The notes below the pieces were generated by a model, which saw only the letters and a program-made list of their open reading frames with translations, was not told where the DNA came from and did no database searches. This document shows positions 18,703-26,182 of a stretch of 64,000 nucleotides of DNA, piece after piece. The position numbers and the translations under genes are program-made. Positions within the stretch are counted from its first letter, which is position 1. Each line of letters begins with the position of its first letter. Location of the stretch: contig CAWEZC010000005.1 of NCBI GenBank assembly GCA_963813495.1, forward strand, positions 1,116,001 to 1,180,000, written 5' to 3'. This DNA comes from JACVRW01 sp963813495. Its GTDB lineage: Bacteria; Actinomycetota; Thermoleophilia; Solirubrobacterales; Thermoleophilaceae.

Positions 18703-18864
18703 TGCGTCTGGATGCTAGGGGCGTTGTGTGGCGGCGCTGTCGCCGCCCTGGCGTACCGGCTCGACGCGGCCAGGATCCTGTTCTGGCCGAGGAACTCCAG
18801 CGCCGTGGCCGCCGCGCTGGGTCCCGCGTACCCGGGGCCGCGCTCGGCCATCCGCTCAGCCGGC

Positions 18865-18910
18865 TGCGACACAAGTTGTGGCCCTGTTAGGTCGCCAACT
18901 TGTGTTCGCA
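18865..18910. repeat. 46-bp imperfect inverted repeat
   Basis: The arms contain the perfect 10-bp pair ACACAAGTTG (18869-18878) / CAACTTGTGT (18896-18905), extended on both sides by TGCGA / TCGCA and GGC / GCC with single-base bulges. It lies between rplL and the DUF457 gene, 24 bp from the rplL terminator. Function unknown; a hairpin, operator or mobile-element end are all possible. Confidence 0.5.
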
Positions 18911-18933
18911 CGCCGCGGAGCGCCGTGAAACGA

Positions 18934-18961
18934 CGAGGGGCCGCCTCGCGGCGGCCCCTCG
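18934..18961 (-). terminator. Terminator after rplL
   Basis: Perfect 12-bp stem CGAGGGGCCGCC / GGCGGCCCCTCG with a 4-nt loop, 22 bp after the rplL stop, followed on the minus strand by TCGTTTC. It ends the rplKAJL transcript and separates it from the downstream accessory genes and rpoBC. Confidence 0.75.
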
Positions 18962-18982
18962 GACAAATGCGTAGGCGGTGCG

Positions 18983-19360
18983 CTACTTCAGCTCGACGCT
19001 CGCGCCGGCCTCCTCGAGCTCGCCCTTCAGCTTCTCGCCCTCGTCGCGGTCGACGCCCTCGCGGATCGGCTTGGGGGCTTCGTCGACGAGCGCCTTGGCC
19101 TCCTTCAGGCCGAGGCCGGTCGCGGCGCGCACGACCTTGATCACCTGGATCTTCTTGTCGCCCGGGCCGGTCAGGACGACGTCCACCGTGGAGGACTCCT
19201 CCTCGGCGGCGGCGCCGTCGCCCGCGGCGGCGGCCGGGGCGGCAGCAGCGACCGCGGTCGCGGACACCCCGAACTCCTCCTCGAGCGCCTTGATCAGCTC
19301 GGACAGCTCGAGCACGGACATCTTCTTGATCTCTTCGATCAGCTCAGTAGCAGTGGCCAT
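18983..19360 (-). CDS. rplL: 50S ribosomal protein L7/L12
   Basis: Stalk protein that recruits translation GTPases to the ribosome, 125 residues. The N-terminal dimerisation helix (LIEEIKKMSVLELSELIKAL), an Ala/Gly hinge (AAAPAAAAGDGAAAEEE) and the C-terminal GTPase-contact domain with KIQVIKVVRAATGLGLKEAK are all present. Starts at ATG 9 bp after rplJ, with which it is translated. Followed by a strong hairpin terminator. Confidence 0.98.
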   Translation of the reverse strand: MATATELIEEIKKMSVLELSELIKALEEEFGVSATAVAAAAPAAAAGDGAAAEEESSTVDVVLTGPGDKKIQVIKVVRAATGLGLKEAKALVDEAPKPIREGVDRDEGEKLKGELEEAGASVELK

Positions 19361-19369
19361 GGGTGCTTC

Positions 19370-20074
19370 TTACTCCTTCTCTTCGCCCTCGGAGGGCGGG
19401 TCAGTTGCTTCGGTTTCATCGCCTTCGGAGGCGTCCCCGGAGGGGCTCTCTTCGGCGGAGATGTCGGTCTCGTCGGCGGGAGCCTCGGCCTCCGGCGCGG
19501 GGGCCTCCTCAGCCGGCGGACCAGCCTCGGCCGGCGCTCCGCCCACGGGCACCATCCCCTCGTCGGCGATCTGCTTCAGCTGGATCGCCAGCCCGGAGAT
19601 CAGCGCGTTCAGTCCGCGCACGAGGCCGGTGATAGGCGAGGCGATCATGCCCACCAGCTGCTGGTGCAGCACGTCGCGGGCCGGGAGCCGGGACAGCGCA
19701 CCGAGCTGCTCGACCGTGAGCGGCTCGCCGTTCATAAGGCCGCCCTTGAAGGCCAGCACGTCGTGCTCGCGGTTGAACTGGGCCAGGGCCTTCGCGGCCA
19801 GGGCCACGTCGCCGCCGTCGACACCGACGAAGGTGAACGCGGTGGGGCCCTCGAGGATCTCCTTGAGGTTGTCGGCGCCGGCCTGGTCGGCCGCCCGCTC
19901 GCTCAGGGTGTTCTTGACCACCCGAAAGCGCGCGCCCGCGTCGTTCAGGCGAGTGCGCAGCTCGGCCGCCTGGGGCACCGAGATGCCGCGGTAGTCGACG
20001 GCGAACACCGCCTCCGACTCCTGGATCTGCGCGGCCACCTCCTCGATGACCGCCGCCTTCTGGTCTCTGTTCAT
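19370..20074 (-). CDS. rplJ: 50S ribosomal protein L10 with acidic tail
   Basis: L10 anchors L12 dimers at the base of the ribosomal stalk. The N-terminal RNA-binding part (QKAAVIEEVAAQIQESEAVFAVDYRGI) and the L12-binding helix region (LVRGLNALISGLAIQLKQIADE) are visible. At 234 residues it is some 60 longer than the usual ~170: after the L12-binding helix comes a tail of mostly Glu, Asp, Ala, Pro and Ser. Starts at ATG after a 145-nt leader likely to bind L10-L12. Confidence 0.96.
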   Translation of the reverse strand: MNRDQKAAVIEEVAAQIQESEAVFAVDYRGISVPQAAELRTRLNDAGARFRVVKNTLSERAADQAGADNLKEILEGPTAFTFVGVDGGDVALAAKALAQFNREHDVLAFKGGLMNGEPLTVEQLGALSRLPARDVLHQQLVGMIASPITGLVRGLNALISGLAIQLKQIADEGMVPVGGAPAEAGPPAEEAPAPEAEAPADETDISAEESPSGDASEGDETEATDPPSEGEEKE

Positions 20075-20219
20075 CTCGTTCCGTTCCGTTGAATCAAAAG
20101 AGCCCGCACGCAGGCGGGCTCACGGAACGGACCGGGATCGAAACCGGTCCTGCTCTGCTCGCTCCACCTGCCCCGGTCTTACAGACTGCCGGGGGTCTTG
20201 GGCAGAAAAGCTTGAGCGT
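20075..20219 (-). promoter_or_regulatory. Probable L10 leader with attenuator-like hairpin
   Basis: This 145-nt spacer between rplA and rplJ is where many bacteria carry the L10(L12)4-binding autoregulatory leader. It ends with a 7-bp hairpin AGCCCGC / GCGGGCT (20101-20120) followed on the minus strand by CTTTTG, only 23 nt before the rplJ start. Additional paired segments (GGACCGGTTTCGATCCCGGTCC-like) lie upstream. Assignment rests on position and form, not on a consensus match. Confidence 0.5.
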
Positions 20220-20942
20220 TCAGGCTACTGCAGCCGGTTCCTCCACGATGTCGCGCGTGCGCGAGGGGTCGATCTTGACGCCCGGGTTCATGCTCGTGGT
20301 GAGCGTGACCGTCTGCAGGTAGCGACCCTTGGCCGAGGCCGGCTTGGCCCGGAGGATCTCGTCCAGCAGCGCCGCGTAGTTCTCGAGCAGCACCTGGCCT
20401 TCGAAACTGAGCTTGCCGATCGGCAGGTGGACGATCGCGTTGCGGTCGGTGCGGTACTCGATCTTGCCCGCCTTGGACTCGGACACCGCCTTGGTCACGT
20501 CCATCGTGACCGTGCCCACCTTGGGGTTGGGCATCTTGCCCTGGGGGCCGAGGATGCGGCCGAGCTTGCCGACCACCGGCATCATGTCCGGCGTCGCGAT
20601 GGCCACGTCAAAGTCGGTGAAGCCGCCCTCGACGCGCTCGGCGAGGTCGTCGGCACCCACGACGTCGGCGCCGGCCTCCTCGGCTTCGCGAGCCTTGTCG
20701 CCGCGGGCGAAGACCGCCACGGTCATCTCCTTGCCGAGACCATGCGGGAGCGAGATCGTTCCACGCAGCTGCTGGTCGGCATGGCGGACGTTCAGCCCGG
20801 TGCGGATGTGCACCTCGACCGTCTCGTCGAACTTGGCCGGCTCGAAGTCCTTGAGGATGTGGAAGGCCTCGCTGGGCGGGTAGACGTGCTCGCGATCGAC
20901 CTTCTCGAGGTTGGTCCGGTAGCGCTTTCCGTGCTTGGGCAT
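20220..20942 (-). CDS. rplA: 50S ribosomal protein L1
   Basis: L1 forms the mobile L1 stalk near the E site and in many bacteria represses its own operon. The 240-residue length is standard. Motifs include the family signature around GKMPNPKVGTVTMDV and the KAGKIEYRTDRNAIVH segment. It starts at ATG 2 bp after the rplK stop, so the two are coupled. Confidence 0.98.
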   Translation of the reverse strand: MPKHGKRYRTNLEKVDREHVYPPSEAFHILKDFEPAKFDETVEVHIRTGLNVRHADQQLRGTISLPHGLGKEMTVAVFARGDKAREAEEAGADVVGADDLAERVEGGFTDFDVAIATPDMMPVVGKLGRILGPQGKMPNPKVGTVTMDVTKAVSESKAGKIEYRTDRNAIVHLPIGKLSFEGQVLLENYAALLDEILRAKPASAKGRYLQTVTLTTSMNPGVKIDPSRTRDIVEEPAAVA

Positions 20943-20944
20943 GG

Positions 20945-21367
20945 CTAGCGGACGTCCACGCCCATCGAGCGCGCCGTGCCCTCGATGATCTTGGACGCCT
21001 GGTCGATGTCGTGCGCGTTGAGGTCGGGCATCTTCTGCTCGGCGATCTGACGCACCTGCGCCTTGCTGATCGTGCCGACCTTGTTGCGGTTGGGCTCACC
21101 CGAGCCCTTGTCCAGCCCGATCGCCTGCTTGATCAGCACTGCGGCCGGCGGCGTCTTCGTGATGAAGGTGAACGAGCGGTCCTCGTACACCGTGATCTCG
21201 ACGGGGATGATCGTGCCCGTGTCCTGCTGGGTCTGCGCGTTGAACGCCTTGCAGAACTCCATGATGTTCACCCCGTGCTGGCCCAGCGCAGGGCCGACCG
21301 GCGGAGCCGGGTTCGCCTGTCCGCCGGGGACCTGGAGCTTGATGAGTGTGAGGACTTTGCGGGCCAT
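20945..21367 (-). CDS. rplK: 50S ribosomal protein L11
   Basis: L11 binds the GTPase-associated region of 23S rRNA together with the L10-L12 stalk. The 140-residue product shows LQVPGGQANPAPPVGPALGQ, the Pro-rich N-terminal segment, and the C-terminal rRNA-binding domain ending in IIEGTARSMGVDVR. It begins immediately at the nusG stop codon. Confidence 0.98.
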   Translation of the reverse strand: MARKVLTLIKLQVPGGQANPAPPVGPALGQHGVNIMEFCKAFNAQTQQDTGTIIPVEITVYEDRSFTFITKTPPAAVLIKQAIGLDKGSGEPNRNKVGTISKAQVRQIAEQKMPDLNAHDIDQASKIIEGTARSMGVDVR

Positions 21368-21889
21368 CTAGATTTTTTTCACCTGGTCGAATCCGACCTC
21401 GACCGGGGTCTCCCGGCCGAAGATCGAGACGAGGACCTTGAGCTTAGCTGCGTCCTCGTTGATCTCGGAGATCTCCCCCGAGAAGTCCGAGAGCGGCCCG
21501 GACACGACCTTGACCGACTCGCCGATCGAGAACTGAGCGCGCGTCCGGGGGCGCTCGGCGGTCTCGCGGTGAAGCAGGCGGTCGACCTCGCCCTGGTTGA
21601 GCGGCACCGGGTTGTTGGAGGCGCCGACGAAGCCCGTGACCCCGGGCGTGTTCTTGACCAGCGACCACGAATCATCGGTGAGGTTCATGTTGACGAGCAG
21701 GTAACCGGGCATGGTCCGCTGCTCCTTCATCTGCTTCTGGCCATCCTTCATCTCCTGCACCTGCTCGGTGGGGATGACGATCTGGCGAATGGCGTTCTCC
21801 TGGCCGAGCGAGATGCGGCGGTGCTCAAGGTTCTGCTTGACCTTGTTCTCGTGACCGGAGTAGGTGTTGACTGCGTACCAGCGAAACAT
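21368..21889 (-). CDS. nusG: Transcription antitermination factor NusG
   Basis: NusG links RNA polymerase with the ribosome or Rho. The start at 21889 gives MFRWYAVNTYSGHENKV, the conserved NGN-domain N-terminus; the open frame upstream of it is an out-of-frame reading of secE. The product has 173 residues with GYLLVNMNLTDDSW in the NGN domain and the C-terminal KOW domain (GESVKVVSGPLSDFSGEI). The start codon shares one base with the secE stop (TGATG), indicating translational coupling. Confidence 0.97.
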   Translation of the reverse strand: MFRWYAVNTYSGHENKVKQNLEHRRISLGQENAIRQIVIPTEQVQEMKDGQKQMKEQRTMPGYLLVNMNLTDDSWSLVKNTPGVTGFVGASNNPVPLNQGEVDRLLHRETAERPRTRAQFSIGESVKVVSGPLSDFSGEISEINEDAAKLKVLVSIFGRETPVEVGFDQVKKI

Positions 21890-22500
21890 CAGAGAATTGC
21901 CTTGATCAGTTCGGAGAAGATGGCGTCCAGCAGCCCGAGGTAGCCGCCGGCGATGAGGACGAAGCCGAGCACGACGCCGGTGAGCGTTATGAGGGCCTGG
22001 CGGTTGGGCCACTGCACCCTCTGGAGCTCGGCCCAGCTCGCGATGAGGAACTGTATTACGCGCGGGCGGTGCCTGTGTTTGTCGGCATCGTCAGCCCCGC
22101 GGCGGCCACGCACCTCGTAGCCCGCCTCGCCGGTCCCGGCGAGCTCGCGTTCGGCTTCGAGCTCGGCCGCGACCTCTTCCTCGGTCAGGTGGTCGTCCTC
22201 GCTGACCTCCCAGTCCTCGATTTCCTGCAGCGCCTCGTCCTCGGTGGCGGGCGTATCGCGGTCGAACAGGCCGCGCTCGCCGTCGAGCACGGCGTCGGAG
22301 CGGCCCTCGTCCTGCGGCGGAGCGCCGACGGCGAGGTCGGGATCGATGCCGGGACCGACGGGCGTGACGTCGGGCGCGCCGATTCCGGGCAGGTTGCCGC
22401 GACCGCTCTCGGAGGGCGGCGTCTCGCCGCCCTCACCGGCCAGGCGGCGAGCACGGCGCTCGGCCTGACGCTGCTTTGCGCGCTGACGATCCCTCGCCAC
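21889..22500 (-). CDS. secE: Protein translocase subunit SecE, long N-terminal extension
   Basis: SecE clamps SecY in the translocon. The conserved part is the last 60 residues: an amphipathic segment with ASWAELQRVQWPNRQ and one membrane helix (TLTGVVLGFVLIAGGYLGLL). Before it are about 140 residues rich in Arg, then Glu/Asp/Gly, presumably disordered; actinobacterial SecE proteins are often extended, but this is long. The GTG start at 22500 lies 4 bp after rpmG and is preferred over upstream in-frame codons inside rpmG. Confidence 0.88.
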   Translation of the reverse strand: MARDRQRAKQRQAERRARRLAGEGGETPPSESGRGNLPGIGAPDVTPVGPGIDPDLAVGAPPQDEGRSDAVLDGERGLFDRDTPATEDEALQEIEDWEVSEDDHLTEEEVAAELEAERELAGTGEAGYEVRGRRGADDADKHRHRPRVIQFLIASWAELQRVQWPNRQALITLTGVVLGFVLIAGGYLGLLDAIFSELIKAIL

Positions 22501-22504
22501 GGCT

Positions 22505-22669
22505 CTAGCGAGTTTCCTTGTGCGGCGTGTGCTTGCCGCACCAGCGGCAGTACTTGCGGAACTCGATGCGATCGGGCGTGTTCCGCTTGGACTTCTCGGT
22601 TTGATAGTTGCGCCGCTTGCACTCCTCGCAGGCGAGGGTGACGGCGATTCGTACGTCTCCGCGGGCCAT
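22505..22669 (-). CDS. rpmG: 50S ribosomal protein L33
   Basis: Small zinc-ribbon ribosomal protein of 54 residues. The start at ATG 22669 (MARGDVRIAVTLACEECKRR) has AGGAG 4-5 nt upstream. The Cys pairs CEEC and CRWC mark the Zn-binding version of L33. A -10-like TAGACT (minus strand, 22752-22747) is about 80 nt upstream, and a 14-bp palindrome CGCGGCCGGCCGCG lies between at 22720-22733. It heads the secE-nusG operon. Confidence 0.97.
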   Translation of the reverse strand: MARGDVRIAVTLACEECKRRNYQTEKSKRNTPDRIEFRKYCRWCGKHTPHKETR

Positions 22670-22711
22670 GGCTCCTGGAAAGGTAGGCGTTGGGGACGGC
22701 CGGTGGCACAC

Positions 22712-23092
22712 GAACTTTCCGCGGCCGGCCGCGAGAACAAAATGCCAGTCTAGCGCCGAGGCGCCGACCGACCGGCGTCGGAGCGGTCAGGACTCCCGGA
22801 CGGGGACGGGCTTGCCGCGCGCCATGCGGCGAACGCCCAGCATGTGCTCCCACACGATCAGGCGAGCACCCCACCAAACCAGTCCCGGAGCAAAGGCGCC
22901 GACGGCCCCGAGCGCACGCAGCCGAGCGCACCGATCAGTCGCGGAACGCTGAGCGAGCCCGCCATACCGCGTGTCGCCCGAGCAGGACGCAGTCCCGCGT
23001 GACCCTCGGGGGCACGCCTCAATGCCGTGCACCGACTCTGCTCGTCGCGCTAAGCGGGGTCTGGAGCGCGGGCGGGCGGCAGTACGGGCTGG
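22712..23092. other. Intergenic region upstream of rpmG
   Basis: Holds the rpmG promoter region and the 14-bp palindrome at 22720-22733. On the minus strand at 22787-22965 there may be a small membrane-protein gene: one frame starts MAGSLSVPRLIGAL (ATG 22965) and the adjacent frame continues GAFAPGLVWWGARLIVWEHM with stop at 22787. It would need a frameshift near 22920 to be one protein of about 60 residues. Otherwise nothing recognisable. Confidence 0.3.
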
Positions 23093-23284
23093 TCAGCCAC
23101 GGGAGGTGTGCCGTATGGCGCTTAGGACGAGCACGGTCGTCGCCACGAGCAGGATCGGCCCGGCCGCGTCTGGCCACCAGCGGGGATCGGCTCGGTCTGC
23201 GGCCAACGCGCATACGGCCATCAGGCCGACTCCGAGCGGCAGGACCCAGGTCTCCCCCAGCAGCAGCGTGCGCAGCTCGTTCAC
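23093..23284 (-). CDS. Small two-helix membrane protein
   Basis: A 63-residue protein with two hydrophobic helices (WVLPLGVGLMAVCALAA and ILLVATTVLVLSAI). The GTG start at 23284 overlaps the stop of the upstream COG4280-like gene in a GTGA arrangement, which supports real translation. No family recognised. It is the last gene of a probable metal-responsive operon. Confidence 0.6.
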   Translation of the reverse strand: MNELRTLLLGETWVLPLGVGLMAVCALAADRADPRWWPDAAGPILLVATTVLVLSAIRHTSRG

Positions 23285-24027
23285 GTCCACGCCTCGGGAG
23301 CCGGCCCGCGTGCCAACGTGTGGGCTTGGAGCTGGGTGGCGAGTGCGAGCGCGGCGGCGCAGTAGAGCAAGGCGAGCTCGCCGCCCGGCCAGCTGGCGCC
23401 CGCCCCTTCGGCCAAGAACACCACGCCGAAGCTCGACAGCACGAGGCCGACGCCGTACTTGAGCTCGGTCTCGGGCAGCTTCGCGAGCGGCTCGCGCAGC
23501 CACGCCCCGGCCGCGCCGACCACGACCACAGCGAGTGACGCGCCCAACAGGACCGGGGTCCGGGCGCCGGCGGCCTGGGCGAGCGCGGTCACGATCAGGA
23601 TGACCTCGACTCCCTCCAGCAGAACGCCCTTGAAGGCAACGGCGCGGGCTGCCCAGTCGGCCCGCCCGGGCGCCGGTTGCGGCAGCGCTTCGGCCTGCTC
23701 GCGCGTCTCGAAGTGCTCCCGAAGCGCGGACGAGCGCGCCCTGCGGCCGGCCAATCGGAGCGTGGCCTTGCGCAGCCACTCGAGTCCGAACAGCAGCAGC
23801 AGCACGCCGATCGCGATCTCCAAAGGCGCCTCGGGCAGCTGTTCTAGCAACACAGGACCCGCCAGGATCGCCACGGTGACGCACACCAGCACCGCTGCGC
23901 CGGCCCCGATCAGCGCGTCCGACCAGCGGCGCGAGAGACCGACGGCCAGCACGATCGCGGCCGCTTCGAGCAGCTCCAGGGCGACGGCCAGCCCGGCGCC
24001 CAGCGCGAGGAGGAGTGAGTCGACCAT
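23281..24027 (-). CDS. COG4280-like integral membrane protein
   Basis: A 248-residue membrane protein with about seven hydrophobic helices. Two repeated halves carry an acidic-in-membrane motif: LELLEAAAIVLAVGLSRRW near the N-terminus and LLEGVEVILIVTALAQA in the middle. Glu within helices preceding a hydrophobic stretch recalls FTR1-type iron permeases and the uncharacterised family COG4280; the transported ion is not known. Its neighbours are a PepSY protein, a small membrane protein and a divergent ZIP transporter. Confidence 0.65.
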   Translation of the reverse strand: MVDSLLLALGAGLAVALELLEAAAIVLAVGLSRRWSDALIGAGAAVLVCVTVAILAGPVLLEQLPEAPLEIAIGVLLLLFGLEWLRKATLRLAGRRARSSALREHFETREQAEALPQPAPGRADWAARAVAFKGVLLEGVEVILIVTALAQAAGARTPVLLGASLAVVVVGAAGAWLREPLAKLPETELKYGVGLVLSSFGVVFLAEGAGASWPGGELALLYCAAALALATQLQAHTLARGPAPEAWT

Positions 24028-24110
24028 GGTCGCGTGGGTCAGCGTAGAAGCACAGACGGCCCCGTGCGGGGCCGTCTGTTGGACCGGGTGGATGCTCGGG
24101 ATGCGAGCGG

Positions 24111-24386
24111 TCAGTCCTTGTCGCCGCTGTCGCCCTCGCCGCCCTGGTCGCTGTCGTCAGCCTGGCTCAGGACGTTGAACCCCTTGTCGAGATGCACGTC
24201 GACCTGGCTGCCGTCGTCGAGGGTCACCTCGACCTCGTAGGCGCCTTCCTCGTCGCCGGCCTCTGTGTCCGTGACCTTGCCGCCGCCCGTGTGGTCCAGC
24301 GCTACCGCCTTGGCGCGGGTGACGGAGAAGGTAGGCCGCGAGCCTGAGACGGCGCTGAGGAGGTCGCCCGCACAGCCTGCAGACAA
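24111..24386 (-). CDS. PepSY-domain protein
   Basis: A 91-residue protein whose centre (TRAKAVALDHTGGGKVTDTE, then YEVEVTLDDGSQVDVHLDKG) is a typical single PepSY domain, a small fold found in secreted or membrane proteins. The C-terminus is Asp/Gly-rich. No signal peptide is visible from the TTG start at 24386, which sits 4 bp from the palindromic operator, so the true N-terminus may differ or the mRNA may be leaderless. First gene of the metal-related operon. Confidence 0.65.
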   Translation of the reverse strand: MSAGCAGDLLSAVSGSRPTFSVTRAKAVALDHTGGGKVTDTEAGDEEGAYEVEVTLDDGSQVDVHLDKGFNVLSQADDSDQGGEGDSGDKD

Positions 24387-24389
24387 ACT

Positions 24390-24405
24390 GTTAGGGTGCC
24401 CTAAC
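24390..24405. promoter_or_regulatory. DtxR/MntR-type palindromic operator
   Basis: GTTAGGG-TG-CCCTAAC is a perfect 7-bp-arm palindrome in the 63-bp divergent spacer between the PepSY operon and the ZIP transporter gene. The TTAGG(N4)CCTAA form is shared by operators of DtxR-family metalloregulators (IdeR, SirR, MntR types). It could repress both directions when metal is plentiful. Confidence 0.65.
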
Positions 24406-24449
24406 GTCGGCCTGCCGGCGGGCCGGACACATCTTCATAGGGGGACGGA

Positions 24450-25310
24450 ATGTCGTTCGCTGAAACGGTTCTGCTGGGCGCCTTGGCCGGCTCCACCATC
24501 TTCCTCGGGCTGCCCATCGGCCGGCTGCAGACCGTGAACAACCGCTGGCGAGTGGCTCTGGCGATGTTCGCCGTCGGCGTGCTCGCCTTCCTGTTCGCCG
24601 ACATCTTCGAGCATGCCCTGGGGATCGTCGAGGAACCGGTGGAGGCCTTTGAGGAGGGCGAGCAGGGCATCGGCGAGGCGATCGGGTTCGTCGCGCTGCT
24701 CGGCGCCGGCTTCGCCGCCGGCACCGCTGGGCTCGGCACGCTCGAACGCCGGATGCGCCCCAGCGGGCCGCCGCACCCGCCCGTAGCTGGAGGCTCCGTC
24801 GACACTCTCACCGTCGAAGACGCCTCGCTGCTGGATTCCCAGACCAAGATGTCTCGCACCCGTTCCCTGCAGGTCGGGCTGACGATCGCCGCGGCCATAG
24901 GGCTCCACAACTTTGCCGAGGGCCTGGCCATCGGCGTCTCCGCTAGCACCGGCGAAATCGCGCTCGCCACCGTCCTGATCATCGGGTTTGCGCTGCACAA
25001 CGCCACCGAGGGATTCGCCATCGTCGGCCCCCTCGGCTCTGTACGTCCATCCTGGAGCTGGCTCGCGCTCGCCGGCCTGATCGCCGGCGCGCCGGTGTTT
25101 CTCGGCGCGATGGTCGGCTACGAGCTCAACTCCGAGCCGCTCGAACTCGCCTTCTACGGCCTCGCCGGCGGCGCCATCCTCTACGTCATCGGGGAAGTAT
25201 GGAGTGCAATGCGCCGCTACGGACACCGCGAACTAGGACTCTGGCTGCTCTCCGCCGGCTTCCTCGCCGGCATAACTACCGACCTCGTTGTCGTCTACGG
25301 CGGAGGCTAA
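24450..25310 (+). CDS. ZIP-family metal transporter
   Basis: Predicted importer of divalent metal (Zn, Fe or Mn) in the inner membrane. The 286-residue protein has about eight helices. Helix 4 carries the metal-binding HNFAEGLAIGVS and helix 5 FALHNATEGFAIV, the paired motifs of ZIP carriers. Between helices 3 and 4 lies a cytosolic loop. ATG start with GGGGGA 4 nt upstream. A DtxR-type palindrome is 45 bp upstream. Confidence 0.9.
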   Translation: MSFAETVLLGALAGSTIFLGLPIGRLQTVNNRWRVALAMFAVGVLAFLFADIFEHALGIVEEPVEAFEEGEQGIGEAIGFVALLGAGFAAGTAGLGTLERRMRPSGPPHPPVAGGSVDTLTVEDASLLDSQTKMSRTRSLQVGLTIAAAIGLHNFAEGLAIGVSASTGEIALATVLIIGFALHNATEGFAIVGPLGSVRPSWSWLALAGLIAGAPVFLGAMVGYELNSEPLELAFYGLAGGAILYVIGEVWSAMRRYGHRELGLWLLSAGFLAGITTDLVVVYGGG

Positions 25311-25399
25311 CCGCCGTCAGTGGGGCACACGCAGTTGTGATCGACTTCGCAGCCTTCCTTGCGGGCCCGCCATGACACCCACAGCGCGTCCGGCGTGGA

Positions 25400-25472
25400 A
25401 GCCGACGCGGGGACTCGAACCCCGGACCCCCTCCTTACCATGGAGGTGCTCTACCAGCTGAGCTACGTCGGC
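25400..25472 (-). tRNA. tRNA-Thr (GGT)
   Basis: Complete cloverleaf of 73 nt on the minus strand. The acceptor stem GCCGACG pairs with CGTCGGC, the D arm is GCTC...GAGC, the anticodon arm is CCTCC-ATGGTAA-GGAGG with anticodon GGT, and the T arm is CGGGG-TTCGAGT-CCCCG. CCA is not encoded. It lies 11 bp downstream of tRNA-Tyr and is probably co-transcribed with it. Confidence 0.96.
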
Positions 25473-25483
25473 GTGTACGGCAG

Positions 25484-25565
25484 TGGGGGGAGCAGGATTC
25501 GAACCTGCGTAGGCATAGCCATCAGGTTTACAGCCTGACTCCTTTAGCCACTCGGACATCCCCCC
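25484..25565 (-). tRNA. tRNA-Tyr (GTA)
   Basis: Complete 82-nt class II tRNA. The acceptor stem GGGGGGA pairs with TCCCCCC, the anticodon arm is TCAGG-CTGTAAA-CCTGA with anticodon GTA, a long variable arm follows, and the T arm is GCAGG-TTCGAAT-CCTGC. CCA is not encoded. A -10-like TATCAT lies 14 bp upstream on the minus strand (25585-25580). Confidence 0.96.
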
Positions 25566-25594
25566 AAGGGCTGGAGGGCGATGATAGACACCGC

Positions 25595-26182
25595 GTGCTG
25601 ATCCGTCCCCTTGGTCCCTCGGAGTACGACGCCGCCGCCCGCGTGGTCACCGAGGCCCTCCTCGACGACCCCGGCTGGCTGTCGGTCGGACCCGGCCGGC
25701 GGGCCCACCGGCGCCTCGTGGCGATGCGTTATCACCGCGCCGCCTTCGCGGTCACGCACCGCTTCGGGGGCCCGATCTACGGGGCGTTCACCGACGAGGA
25801 AGAGCTGGCCGGCGTGGCCGCCACCTTCCCCGCCGGGCTCCATCCGCCGCCGGCCTGGACGCTCGCCAACTTCGTGCCCGGCTTCCTGCTCGCCGGCCCC
25901 GCGCCGATGCTCCGCGGCCTGCGCTTCTCGTCGATTCAGGACCGCGGACATCCCAAGGAGGAGCACGTCTTCCTCTGGTTTCTCGCCGTCGATCCCGCGC
26001 GCCAGCGCCAGGGCGTCGGCCGTGCTCTCCTCGCGCGCGTATTCGACGAGGCGGAGGCGCCCGTCTACCTCGACACGTCCAACCCCGACAACGTGCCCTA
26101 CTACGCGAGCGTCGGCTTCGAGGAGATCGGTCGCGCCGCCCTCCCGCGCAGCGCGACGCTGTGGTTCATGAAGCGTCCCTGA
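25595..26182 (+). CDS. GNAT acetyltransferase
   Basis: Probable N-acetyltransferase of 195 residues. The acetyl-CoA-binding motif A is seen as LWFLAVDPARQRQGVGRALLARV near residues 128-150. Motif B follows as VYLDTSNPDNVPYYASVGFEEIG, the usual beta-bulge and helix of the fold. The target is unknown. Starts with GTG. Its last 17 bp overlap the convergent sigma factor gene. Confidence 0.85.
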   Translation: MLIRPLGPSEYDAAARVVTEALLDDPGWLSVGPGRRAHRRLVAMRYHRAAFAVTHRFGGPIYGAFTDEEELAGVAATFPAGLHPPPAWTLANFVPGFLLAGPAPMLRGLRFSSIQDRGHPKEEHVFLWFLAVDPARQRQGVGRALLARVFDEAEAPVYLDTSNPDNVPYYASVGFEEIGRAALPRSATLWFMKRP

